The notes under the pieces: generated by a model
Told to the model about the DNA's origin: nothing
The model's input: the letters and a program-made list of their open reading frames with translations, nothing else
Database searches by the model: none
Part shown: positions 11,862 to 22,435 of the stretch, piece after piece
Layout of the letters: each line of letters opens with the position of its first letter
Numbering within the stretch: the first letter of the stretch is position 1
Program-made: the position numbers and the translations under genes
Origin: Cryptomeria japonica
Taxonomy: Eukaryota; Streptophyta; Pinopsida; Cupressales; Cupressaceae
NCBI RefSeq assembly: GCF_030272615.1
Contig: NC_081410.1
Coordinates: 143,811,349-143,875,348 of the forward strand
Direction: 5' to 3'
DNA: 64,000 nt

Positions 11862-12303
11862 CCCTCCACCTCACCCACATGAAAGAACATATACACCATT
11901 AGGACAAACCCTGGAATCTGTATTCTGAGAACTATAGGCAAACACAATCATCACATTGCTAGTCATAAGAAACTTTGAACCCCAAGTCAAACCACCATGG
12001 TGGAATGACTTGCATTATTGTGATTATCATCGAAACAAGGGGCATAGAACAAATGATTGCATGAGGTTGAATAACCTAGTTCACTATATGATAGACAAGG
12101 GAGACCTAACAGTCGATGGAAATAAAACCACTGATGATCATGAGGCTTTCAAAAATCCTCTTCCTAATTATGACAAGGGAGGAGCATCAACGTCAAACAA
12201 CAACAAACGAGCCTGCATCAACCACATATACAACAACATCATAAATCACATATTGACATGTGACAATCAAGTAAATGTCATAAAAATCAAAGACAAACAA
12301 TAA
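11862..12303 (+). pseudogene. Gypsy gag C-terminus, copy A
   Basis: Open frame from 11956 with the retroviral-type zinc knuckle CDYHRNKGHRTNDC (12019-12060), intact here. It is followed by MRLNNLVHYMIDKGDL, the usual sequence after the knuckle in Tat/Athila-like gag, and a stop at 12301. The knuckle binds genomic RNA during particle assembly. The upstream gag core is missing because the copia LTR ends at 11861. In copy C the same knuckle has a stop in place of its Arg. Confidence 0.75.
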
Positions 12304-12479
12304 CATGTGCCAGTAAATGTGGCAACGAGGGCTCAAAAATATGTCTTGAAGGGGAGTACATTTAAAGCAAAAACCCTCCCTAAGACTCAATAATTTGGTC
12401 AACCAATTACAAAGGACACCCGCTCAAATATCAATACTAGAATTGCTCAAACTTTCACCAAAACACAAGGATATCTTGG

Positions 12480-12935
12480 AGCAAGCTCTTGTATAAACAA
12501 CGAATCCAAACAATCTGGATATCAAATCAGTTCCAAGCCATGGTGGTACATATGGCGGTGCGACATAACATATCTTTGTCAGAACACGATGACGTCTCCT
12601 TGAGTCATCCACACAACACTTACCTCCATATCAAAGTCCTAGTTTACAAACATCGGGCAAAAAGAGCGCTAATAGATGGATGAGCTGGTCTCAATATATG
12701 TACTTTAAATATTATATGTGCATTGGGCTTCTCTGAGCAAGCTATAGACCCTAAAAATAAGATTACTATCAAAGCCTATGATGATGAAGAAAGGTCATCC
12801 GAAGGAACAGTGGTACTACCCATTCAGGTAGGACCTGGGCAAAAAGACACAACGTGACAAGTCTTAGACAATCCATATCAGACAACCGACATACCCATAT
12901 CGACATCTACACAAGCTATCTAATCCGTTGGACTC
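12480..12935 (+). pseudogene. Gypsy aspartic protease, copy A (decayed)
   Basis: Reads NISLSEHDDVSLSHPH, then KRALIDG at about 12660-12680. The next codon is TGA where copy C has a Gly codon, then AGLNICTLNIICALGF, AIDPKNKITIKAYDDEE and VVLPIQVGPGQK. The LIDGG-type motif is the pepsin-like protease active site of gypsy pol, which cleaves the polyprotein. The stop inside the active-site motif inactivates it. No RT follows: the sequence passes directly into a motif array and then an LTR, so most of pol is missing. Confidence 0.7.
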
Positions 12936-12979
12936 GCGACATATTTTCAAACACCATTTTTTCCAACATTTTAGACCTA

Positions 12980-13321
12980 CACACTAAAATAGAGCTTCAA
13001 AGCATTAAACTACCCCTAACGCGCTAAATCTTTCACAAGAATGCACTAACAAACACTCCCTATGCACTATTTTATCCTCACGTGCTAAAACACAGCTTCA
13101 ATGTGCTAAATTGTTTACCTTATACATTGATTTACCCAACGTGCTAACTGTCATACCCTTTACACTAAACAATGCACCCTATGTGCTAAAACGACCTGAC
13201 GTGCTAACCCACTCCCTGAACACGCTAAATTTTGGCACCTAAGCGCTAAACCTATCCTAGGGTTTGCTACATGTTAAACTTCATTTTGTATGCGCTAACC
13301 TATGGACCTGATGCACTAAAA
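12980..13321 (+). repeat. Array of spaced ATGCGCTAAA-like motifs, copy A
   Basis: About 17 copies of a 9-10 bp word (consensus atg[c/t]gctaaa, with variants cactaaa, cgcgctaaa and gtgctaac), spaced roughly 15-25 bp apart with unrelated bases between. Clear examples: gcgctaaa at 13021, gtgctaaa at 13082 and 13103, gcgctaaa near 13243, tgcgctaac near 13290. It sits between protease remnant and LTR, where RT and integrase should be. The reverse complement of the same word forms another array at 27686-27970. Confidence 0.85.
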
Positions 13322-13906
13322 TGACAAAATTTGACCAAAAAATCAAACGTGACAAAAGTCAATGAAATTAATCAAAAAAGACAGGGATTTTGGTCACTTA
13401 TTGGTGGGCCATATCCGGCAGGTCTCCGGTATCGCTTGACACGCTCAAATCGGTGAGATGCATACATAATTGGCATCATGGTCAAAGCTCAAAATGTCAC
13501 AATCACAAGAAGACAAGTGTGCAAATGATTTTTCAAAATCACTTTTTACCTTTTAATAGGGTAAATCAAAGGGTTAATAAGTGGGGCATGTCTTTTATTC
13601 CCACTTTTTCAATATTAACATTATCAACATCTTTTTTTCAAGAGATGAATCAAACGTAGTCAATATTCTCATATTGCAATCAATTCAAAACGATCACAAA
13701 ATTGACTAATTTTACAAATTTTTCATCCAGCCCCTTGATTCATCTCCCAAGGGGGCATCATCAATATCATTCATCAAATCTACATCTGGGGCATGATATC
13801 GACCATTTTGACTCACGACATCATATCGTTCAAATTTTGGCAAGCATATCCAACGATTTTCTTTAATTCAACATGTGCACACACGCCACTTCAAAGAGAG
13901 GCAAAA
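13322..13906 (+). mobile_element. Gypsy internal 3' region before LTR, copy A
   Basis: Non-coding, colinear with 31631-32214. It ends in aaagagaggcaaaa (13893-13906), a purine-rich tract directly before the LTR start, serving as the polypurine tract. It contains no gene I recognise. Confidence 0.6.
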
Positions 13907-14600
13907 TGTAGACGTATAAATATGACCATCTTCCTAAATAAATATTTAGTATTTATTTAAACCGTATCCCATTATTAGTTAAATTTTATTTAATTAATTT
14001 CTTCATATTCATCTATTTGATTAAATAAATTACTCAATTTATTTAATTAAATTCACTTAAACCTTTTCTAGCCTTTAATTAAATAAATCACTTTATTTAA
14101 TTAAATCCCCTTTCTCCATTTTTTTAAATTTACATTTAATTAAATTGACCTTTGCACATAAATAAATCTAATTTATTTATAAAATCCCCCAATTGTATTT
14201 ATGCAAGTTGCATCTACTTTGGTTGAAGGAAAGCAATTTTATTTTAATTAAAATCCTATTTCCTCTCACTTGCATTTTCCTACATCTCCCACTTGCTTCC
14301 TAATTATTCTTCTAGAACCCATCTAATCCTAATCAATTAGCCTTAATCATATCATTTCCCTAAGTTTGAGGAGGTCACTTCTCAAAATTAGGAGAAAGTC
14401 TTCTAAAAGCAATAAAGGCTTTATCCATTCAACAAGCCAACTTGTTGAGTTCCCCAAATTTGGAAGGACTCTTACAAATTTGTCTCCCAAAGTCCTATTA
14501 ACCATTAAAGGAATTAAAGGAATTAAAGGAATCCGGGTTGAAAATTAGAGGACTTTTAAAATGATCTATATCACCCTTGGAAAATTAAAGACCTAGCCCA
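13907..14600 (+). mobile_element. Gypsy 3' LTR, copy A (right end uncertain)
   Basis: Begins tgtagacgtataaatatgacc after a polypurine tract. It is rich in aattaaat words (13930-14170). The right end is not marked by an obvious CA plus target duplication; I place it near 14600, where the sequence becomes extremely AT-rich. The homologous LTR in copy C starts at 32215. Confidence 0.6.
14505..14533 (+). repeat. 9-bp repeat aaaggaatt, copy-number variable
   Basis: The word aaaggaatt/c is repeated three times here and twice at the homologous site in copy C (about 32823-32843). It is followed by ccgggttgaaaat. The stretch aaaggaattaaaggaatc also occurs, in opposite orientation, at the start of exon 2 of the nearby NB-ARC/LRR gene (about 16431-16448). 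Confidence 0.7.
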
Positions 14601-15535
14601 CATGAATTCAAATCTCATGTTAGACTAAAAATGAGTTATTGTGCTATTTCTTTTGAAACTACTAAGAATCATTCTAGGCATTCACGAGAATGTAAAAAAA
14701 AACTATAATAGCATTCTAATAATGTCATCAAATTATTACATTATCTTAAGTTTGTTGCATAATGTTTATTTTTCAAATGTTAGAAACATCTTTTAAATCA
14801 TTTTCGTAAAAGTTATATATTTAGATTTAATGTATTTAATTTTGACATTTAATTTTTATAATATCCATAATCAATTATAATTCTTCTCAAATTGTAACCA
14901 TATACATAAAAATTAAAACATAGTCAACACATTTTAAAATCTATAGCTATAAAAAATATAATCCATATAATTTAAAATAAAAATAGAATGAACATATGTA
15001 TTATATTGTCAAAATAGAAAATAAATATCTGTATCATAAATTAAATAGTACTATTTATTTTTTAAATATATAAGTATCATTTTTGAAAAAAATAAATTAA
15101 TATCTACACAAAAAATATATTAAAATATAGTATATTGATATACAATATTAAATTCATTTAAAAAAAAATAAAAGTAAGATTACATATAAAATGAAATAAT
15201 TCTTCAAATTAAATTTTTTACCTTGAAAATAAAAATTTGTACTTCTATATAAAAATAAATAAAATAATTTTAAAGTAAAGTAAAATAAATAATTAGATAC
15301 TTTTTCATAATATTTATTTTAATTTAATAATTATTAATATATACTTTCTATATAATCTAAATTAAATTTTATATGAAATATTTTTTTCTTTAAGATAAAT
15401 TAAAAAATCATCTTTAATCTTAAACTGTCTTTATATCAAATTGAAAAATACTAATGAAAAGATTATTTTAGATATATTTTTCAATTTTTATTGAAAATAT
15501 TACTTAAAAATAACATCTAACATTTTACATTCATC
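14601..15535. other. AT-rich spacer, copy A
   Basis: About 900 bp of very AT-rich sequence with many tata, aaata and tttaa words and no coding potential. It lies immediately 3' of the minus-strand NB-ARC/LRR gene and is preserved in copy C (32890-33804). Confidence 0.7.
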
Positions 15536-16145
15536 TTATAAAAACTTTTTAGTTTTTTTGTCCTTGTGACAATTGCTACAGTTATGCTCACTTCTCTTTA
15601 CAATTTTGATGTTGTCATCTTTCTGACAAATATCTGATTCTAAATTATCACAATCATCTAAATATAGATATTCAAGAGATTTGAGATTGCTAAAAGTGAA
15701 AGGCAATTCTTTCAAACTTGTACACCCCGTTAACTGCAATCTTCTTAGAGTTGTAAGCTGGCCAAATGATTCTGGCAGATACTCCAATTGCCAGCAGCCC
15801 TTAATAGTGAGTGTAGTCAACAGCGGTAACCTACACACTTGCTCTGGAAACTCAGAGAAAAACCCGCAATTTGTCAACGTCAAATGCTTCAACTTATTTA
15901 GACCCTGAAGAAATTTGTTAAATGCATTTATGCTCTTATTATGTTTTTCATTGAAGGACTCTCGTTCTTTATTACAGGAATCTATTTCTTCATCACAGGA
16001 CTCTACTCCTTTAAAAGACAGCCATACTTCTTCCAAGGAGGAATTTGGCACTATTTTTGATAAGTGCTGCGCTTCAATTTTGGCAAATATGAGCATCAAT
16101 TTTTCAGGTAACTGCAGAGTTACTATTTCGTTGTCAGAACTTAAA
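15536..16145 (-). pseudogene. LRR exon of NB-ARC/LRR gene, copy A
   Basis: Leucine-rich-repeat exon, expected to form the ligand-sensing or autoinhibitory part of a plant immune receptor. After an acceptor TTTACTCAG the frame runs open to a stop at 15536. About four LRR units are visible: LKHLTLTNCGFFSEFP, LTTLTIKGCWQLEYLP, LRRLQLTGCTSLKELP and LEYLYLDDCDNLES. The TNL-type LxxLxLxxCxxLxxLP pattern is clear. The C-terminus is short and basic (KDKKTKKFL). The exon is open, but the exon before it is frame-broken in this copy, so the gene is probably non-functional. Confidence 0.75.
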
Positions 16146-16216
16146 CTGAGTAAAACAATTGAAAACATAAGTTAAAATAGAATAGAAAAATGTATTTTAT
16201 TGTATTGAGGACTTGC

Positions 16217-16458
16217 CTTCAGATGATCCCCCTCTTTAATGGAAAGCTCGCAAACTTCCAGCAAACTCAATTTTTTAAGTCTGGCAATGTATCTTAACAT
16301 CTTAACTCTGGCAATGTCACTGCATCTGTCGCGTGAACATCTATACTACCCTTCCAGCTCAGGACTCTTAATGTATCCTTCATCGAACGAAGGTGTCTCT
16401 TCTCAAGCATGCAATCTTCATTGTCAAGCCGGATTCCTTTAATTCCTTTCATCTTGGC
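16217..16458 (-). pseudogene. Linker/LRR exon 2, copy A, frameshifted
   Basis: After an acceptor CTCGCAG the exon reads AKMKGIKGIRLDNEDC and onward, parallel to copy C. It is 242 bp against 270 bp in copy C, a net loss of 28 bp near 16290-16310, which shifts frame and brings early stops. The donor end reads AAG|GCAAGT, a GC-type 5' splice site shared by both copies. This lesion is the clearest reason to call copy A a pseudogene. Confidence 0.7.
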
Positions 16459-16550
16459 CTGCGAGACTCTAGTGTCAGCAAGTATTATTTAATTATTTAG
16501 CAAGTATCAGTTAATTTATCCATCTAATAACAACAAGATGTGAAATATAC

Positions 16551-17575
16551 CTCATCCTTTTCAGCTTCAAACCACGAATCGTCATCCGTAATTCTACTCG
16601 ACTTTGACATAGTGCACCCTATTGATCGAATAATATCGTGAACAGACAACTCCTCCTCGTTGTACTTACTCATCACTGTGGTGATCAATGCTGCATCGAC
16701 AAGGAATGCGACTTCCTCAGCCCCCACTATGTACTCTACATGTCGACGATGAAAATATTTGAGACGGAAAGAGCAGATGTCTAAGAATGCCTCTTGAGTA
16801 GACTCCTCCAACTTGCTATATACAAAGTCAAACAAACAGTTGCTGAGGTCCTTTTCTTTGATTTTTTGTCCGGTATGTAAAGCTTCAAGTATCTGTGTAC
16901 AACGATCTGCTTTATATTTCTGCTTGCGCAAATGTGCACAAACAATTTTCAGAACCAACGGAATACCGTCGCAGAGCTTGACAATACTTTCTAGATCATC
17001 TTTATAATCATGACGGATTGCAGGGTCATTGCACAGAATTGTGAGCGCATGATCGTAAGAGAGAGTTTTGACACGATAGTCCTTGCGTTGAAGACCACGT
17101 TCCGGAAGCACATCAGTTTCCTTGAGGATTCTGGTCGTAACAAGAATTCTGCTATTCTGGGGAAGACCTCGCAAGTTTTCCGGCAGAATTTTCTCCAAGT
17201 CTTTTATGTGCAGAGCATTATCAATATATAAAAACACAGGCTTTTCTGCTCCACTTTTAAAAGCCTGAGTTAAGTGCTCTCTACCATCTTCATCATTTCT
17301 CAAATCTATTTTTCTTCCCTCCTCATAGCTTGGAAAGGCATCCTTCAAAATTTGTTGCTGCATTTCTGTATAGTTATTTTTTCCAGAATCCAAATCGAAT
17401 TCAATTCTGGCATAGTTGTAAAGGTTTCTATCTACAGTGGAGACAACAGCTTTCGCAAGAGTTGTCTTTCCAATGCCACCCAAACCCCAAATAACAACAG
17501 CAATTGATGAGCAATCTTCCATATTTTCCATGTCGAGGAGCTCATTTACTGCTTTCACTTGACCTTCGATTCCAA
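16551..17575 (-). pseudogene. NB-ARC exon of TNL-type gene, copy A
   Basis: Nucleotide-binding ATPase switch of a plant immune receptor. Numbering from a Met codon at 17603 (28 bp before the exon), motifs appear in order: P-loop GLGGIGKTT (40-48), kinase-2 FLYIDNA (124-130, with DN in place of the usual DD), RNBS-B NSRILVTTR (150-158), GIPLVL in place of GLPLAL (212-217), RNBS-D FLDICSF (271-277) and VHD in place of MHD (319-321). The TNL-like FLDI..F and the Asp-ending kinase-2 place it in the TIR-NBS-LRR class. The exon is fully open, with a good acceptor (TTTACAG) and donor (GAG|GTATAT). No TIR exon is found upstream. The downstream exon is frameshifted. Confidence 0.85.
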
Positions 17576-18640
17576 CTGTAAACAAGTAAAAGAAAAGAAG
17601 CAAACAATCATATCAATCGAAAGTACGCTAAGTTTTTGTTTTATAGCTGTTTGGAAGATTTCAAATAAACAGGAATCTATAAAATAGATAATTTAAAAAA
17701 TAAATGGTATAAAATCAGAAATTAGTTCTTTAAATGTTAGTATAGAAATGGCCGATGATTATATGGTAAACCAAATAGTCACTTCTAAGTGCATTCCAAT
17801 GTATTCATGAATCGGTAATTATTATGTTTAAGAGAGAATTTAACTTCGACTCCAGAGAAAGTTTCTTAAAGAGTATAACTGTACGATTACATTTGTGAAT
17901 TTAAAAATTGTGGGAAAAAGAGTATGTTAAAAGAGTTGCAAAGTGAAACATAGATATTTTATGAAATATATTTAATTCTAAGTATATTATATTTCAATTA
18001 CTTAGTTTTAAATTTAAGTCAACTGTGAATGTAGTTTTAGTACGATTTCAAAAGATATTTATAGAAATAGAGAGGATGTTTTTTAGTGTGTTCAATTTTT
18101 TTCATATTATATTTCTTTTTCTTTTTTTATTGGTAAATTTGGTGAAGGGGTCAATCTTATAAATTTTTATATAAATAACATGATTTGGATTGCTCCATAA
18201 TAAAAGGCCATTGAAAGATAAGTGGACCAACCAATAAAAACGAGGATGTATAAGGATCCTAAATTTCACTATCACTAAATAATCTGACCTTATTTGGAGA
18301 TGTTACCACTATTTTTAGAGTGTCAATGCACGTGCATATTATGGAAAGCATTAATGCCGTTGTTGGAAATTGTCTTTTTTCTTTTTTACAACTCTCTACG
18401 CATCATTGCAATCTTCTTCAATTTAATGGGTAAGCATAGATGTTATAAGGATTGTAGATGATTCATTGTGCTTCTCATGAAAAGCCAATGCTCATTTTGA
18501 ATTACAAATGTTGCCATTTCTTTGGATTTTTTCTTGCCTTGAGATAAAACTTGTAGATCCAGACTATTGTCCAAGACAAGTTGAGACCCCTATAAACTCT
18601 CTTGTTCTCCCATTGAGCCTGCAACCAAGTAACGATGAGA
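17576..18640 (-). other. Intron/5' region of NB-ARC gene, copy A
   Basis: Non-coding AT-rich sequence upstream (minus sense) of the NB-ARC exon, colinear with 35903-36960 and, more diverged, with 26827-27610. A TIR exon would be expected within a few hundred bases to a few kb; I see none. Confidence 0.6.
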
Positions 18641-18649
18641 AGCAACATC

Positions 18650-19250
18650 CACTTTGATAGATTTTTTTTGTCATGATTTAATTTCTATTGTTTATAATTT
18701 TCTCCCAAATCTTAGGCCCAAGGAAAGTATCTGAAGCATCCAATGGGCTCTCAACAATATAGTGGTGAGGGGCATTGTCTTTCCACCATAGTGCTAAATT
18801 ATTTTCTTTAGACTTGGAGTTGTGGCAATAAGCAACAAAGTGGCTTGTGTTCTATCATCTTCGAAACAAAAATAGTAATCCTTTTGCAATCCACTTTAAG
18901 GATTATTTTTGTCGAGAGATCTTTTTAAGTACCTAAATCTACCAAAATGTGTGCATAGGTCATGTGCATGAAATCTGAAGATTTCTTGTCTATAGCCTAA
19001 TGGTTTCCCAATGCATCACCAATCGCTTTAAATAGGAGTCACTCCAATAATAACAATGGAAAATTAGAGAGATGAACCCAAACAAACTTGACACTAAAGA
19101 ATTTTGTGGAAGGGTTGAAAGTGGAGTACCACGATTTGATAAAAAAAGATGTTTTGAAGCCCATAAATTACTAAAGATGATATTTTGATCCTCCACACAG
19201 TTAAATATTTTTGGTGGTGGATAGAGACTAATAGATTCAAACAAATTCAA
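18650..19250 (-). pseudogene. LINE ORF1 relic (DUF4283-like plus zinc knuckle), copy A
   Basis: The minus strand reads FVWVHLSNFPLLLLE, then a stop, then FKAIGDALGNH and DFMHMTYAHILVDLGT. This matches the pattern of plant L1 ORF1 proteins (WVRLxxLPxxxW...AIGNALG...ARICVELD), which coat LINE RNA. A decayed zinc knuckle follows. Stops and frameshifts throughout; it is an old fragment shared by copy C. Confidence 0.6.
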
Positions 19251-19262
19251 ATATATACACAA

Positions 19263-21090
19263 TCACACATAACCACAAACAAATACCTTAAATTCTACGA
19301 CACATCCTCTATTCATTGACCAATCCGATTACAAATCATTACAACTTAAATGCTACAATTCATATTTTCTTGATCACTAGATCAACTACACACTCAAATA
19401 ATAAAATCATGACAGTTGCCTCTTTAAATAGAGGGGACGGGAGAAATTGCACATCCTAACAAATATCATAACAAAGCAACCACCAGCACTGGATAAATTT
19501 TGAGCCTTTCTTTCTGCGATCCATTGATGTAATTTAAGGAGACAAGATCATAAACAACTAAACCTACAGGTTAGCCTGTGTTTTGTAAAGAAATTTCTAC
19601 TTTCAGCTAGTTCTTTCTTTACATCATCAAGAAAACCCCCTAAGCAAGGGACCCCCCAAGGTTTACATGTGATAAAACTTGTTCGTTACATAACATAAAT
19701 ACACATTATTAAGAAGATATTTCTTTGAAGAAACAAATATTGAACCAAGTGGAACTACATCAAGTTGTCTTGTGTCCCTCAAAAAGGTGTAGCTCTGAGC
19801 TAAGTTCTTGACTTCTCAAACTACCCTTTTGTTGAACACTCAAATCACAAATTCCAAAATTACTAGATGAGAATCAATATTGAGTTGTACTCATAGAGAT
19901 CCATCAAATTGTCTCACAACCCCTGAAAGGGTGTAAATATCAATCACATGCTCATGAACTCATAGGTCAATAGTCTATATTGTTTCCACCAAATTTCTCA
20001 CCTATCTTCAATAAAAGATTCACATTATATGCATCTTTAAAATATATCAACATAAAAAGTAAACAAAGAATGATTCTCATGCAAAACACCATCTCAAAAT
20101 AAGAAGATGGCTTGAGGTGATGGAAATCACTCCATCCTCTAGTGTCACTAGCTTTCAATTACCTTGTTACAATTTATCCATTCAACACCACATTAATCTC
20201 TTTGATACTGTAAGCATGTGATTCTTGGAATGCCTCGACATGTATAACAAAGATGACCTCAAAAATATAAGAAATGTTTGACATATGTGTGTCATGTTCA
20301 AGTGTTAAAAATAATTATGTCAATTTCAATCAATGGTGGATCCATTTACACTAGTTATCTTTATACTTCAAATACAAAATCATCAAAAATAATTATTAAA
20401 GTCGCAATCATGTTTTGAATTCCTTCACTTAAACATCCATAAATTTCATCAATTCACCTATGCATTATGTTTGGATATTCACCACAAATATTATTATTAA
20501 ATCACTACAAAAACAAATAACCCTATACATAGTAAAAGCTATACATTACCAAAGCCTTTTTACTCCTTTTCACATTCAATTGACCTTTCCTTGTAGGGAA
20601 AACTTTTCAACACCTTTCAATGAATGTAGTAGGCCATTTTGAATAGAAATGATGACATTATATTAAATTTTGTTATGGATTGACAATAAGGGAATTGAAT
20701 CTTTTAAAAAATATTCCACTTTCTCCTCTATATACCCATGCTAAAATAAAGATATACCTTCAAATACAAATAGTAAATATGTATCCAATCACAACCTATA
20801 TAACAATATATCGATCTTAAAAATAAATGTAATCATGTCTTCCTTCATGATCATGAAACCTTTATACACTCAATCTCAAAAATACCTATATATTTATATG
20901 ACTTTATACAACAAGGGAACTTTTGGTCACATGCATGAAAATCATAGAAAATTATATCTATTGCATGGAGTAATGCCTTTCATGGGTGCTTGTATAGATT
21001 TGATGTCCAGAACACTGTGTGGTCATTAAAAAAATGTTGGATGCATTCCTCATGAGACTGAAATATAGTATAGATTGAATAAAAACATAA
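19263..21090. other. Non-coding part of copy A, including 1.05 kb absent from copy C
   Basis: No gene recognised. About 19943-20994 is present here but replaced by some 35 bp in copy C (38252-38286), so one copy has gained or lost about 1.05 kb. The flanks (gggtgtaaatatc left; gatttgatgtccagaacac right) are shared. Confidence 0.6.
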
Positions 21091-21099
21091 TATCCTAAT

Positions 21100-21760
21100 T
21101 ATTCTTGCATCTATACTAAGGCTGAGAATAGCCTTCAAATTCTTATCCTTTATTAGGATCCACTTTCCCTTTGTTGACTTATATCTCTTATAACGATTTT
21201 ATTTTCTTGCATATAATTTTTTGTTCTTCATAAGGATCTTATCCTTTCTTGGAGGTGTGTTCCCTTTATTAACACCTCTTCCTTTCTTCAAAGCATATAC
21301 TTTTTAAATGATCTTTTCTTGGTATTGAAAGTGTGTAATCCTTCATCAAGAATCTCCTCTCCAGGAAATTGTGAAGGTATGAATTCTTGATCTCATTCTC
21401 CTTTTAGTGTCGAAGATGCCATTTTTGTTTAAATATCTCCTTTCTATATAGAGGTAGACATATTTAGACAAAGATCTCTTCCTCCTCTTTGATAGTCATG
21501 TATTCTTAATAAGGATCCCTTTACACTTGTTGAAAAAATCTCCTTTACAAATATCTCTTCCTTGCTCAAAAAATTGCATCCTTTATAAAACTATTCCTCC
21601 TAACTTAGAACACATGCATTTTTGTTGAGGATATCTCCTTGGTGTTAAAGGTGTTTTATCCTTATTGTGGATCTCTATCTTCCTTAAGGTATCAACAAGA
21701 CAATATTTTGACATATTAAGTGGAGGCATATGAGGCCTCCTCATTGATTATAGTCATTCA
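21100..21760. repeat. Degenerate ggatc/ctcctt-rich repeat region, copy A
   Basis: Irregular recurrence of words such as aaggatcc, atctcctt and tcttcctcc at about 60-90 bp intervals, without a clean unit. It looks like an old degenerate tandem repeat and is preserved in copy C (38420-39040). No coding frame is supported. Confidence 0.4.
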
Positions 21761-22435
21761 TTGATCCCTTGAAAACCATATTATATGCTTTCTTATATAT
21801 TTCCGAACTAGAATAACATGGAACACTAGTTTGAGTGTTGTTATCACTTTTTTCTCCTTGAGCATCAGCTAACTAAAATAACATAAAGTGTTAGCATGAT
21901 CATTGCCATTGTTTACACTTGAATCAACATTTTGCACCAAATCTTCACTTTATAATACTTATAACAACTAAACCATTAAGAATTTGAAGATGAAGTAATC
22001 TACTAATTTGTGAGAATTTTATTGCAAGTTTTAAATATATTTTAAAAAAAAAATAGAAATGAATTGTGCATGTTTTTATGTAACTATTATTAACTTAATT
22101 TTTACAATAATCAACATTTCTTAGATTTGACATTTATTTTGTAATGCATAGCATTTTTATAGAAAGAATAAAATTCTAATTTTTAAATCATAGATTTGTC
22201 AGATCAATATCTAGTGTATGCATATTTTTTCGTAATATTTTATTTTTGATTAGAGTAAAAGCTGGTTTTGAAGGGGCCCCGAAACCCTTTAAAAAATGAC
22301 CTTACAAGATAAAAGCATTAAGAAACCAAGAGGAACAAATGTAAGAAAAACCAGCATAATAACTAGAAAAAACCAGCTAAAAGCCCCAAAAAACCAGCAA
22401 AAGCCAACCAGACCAGACAAAGCATAGAAAAGGAA

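Larger units (their letters stand above)
11862..22240. repeat. Segmental duplication, copy A
   Basis: Colinear with 30179-39664 (copy C) at high identity by eye, in the same orientation. It includes gag/protease remnant, motif array, LTR, AT-rich spacer, NB-ARC/LRR gene, LINE ORF1 relic and a degenerate repeat region. Copy A carries about 1.05 kb (about 19943-20994) missing from copy C and lacks 126 bp present at 39057-39182. Similarity ends near gtaatatttt at 22231-22240, where a LINE 3' end begins. Confidence 0.9.

Noticed and set aside
15681-16175. Plus-strand ORFs over the LRR exon
   Set aside because: Antisense shadows of LRR sequence; the same shadows appear in copy C.
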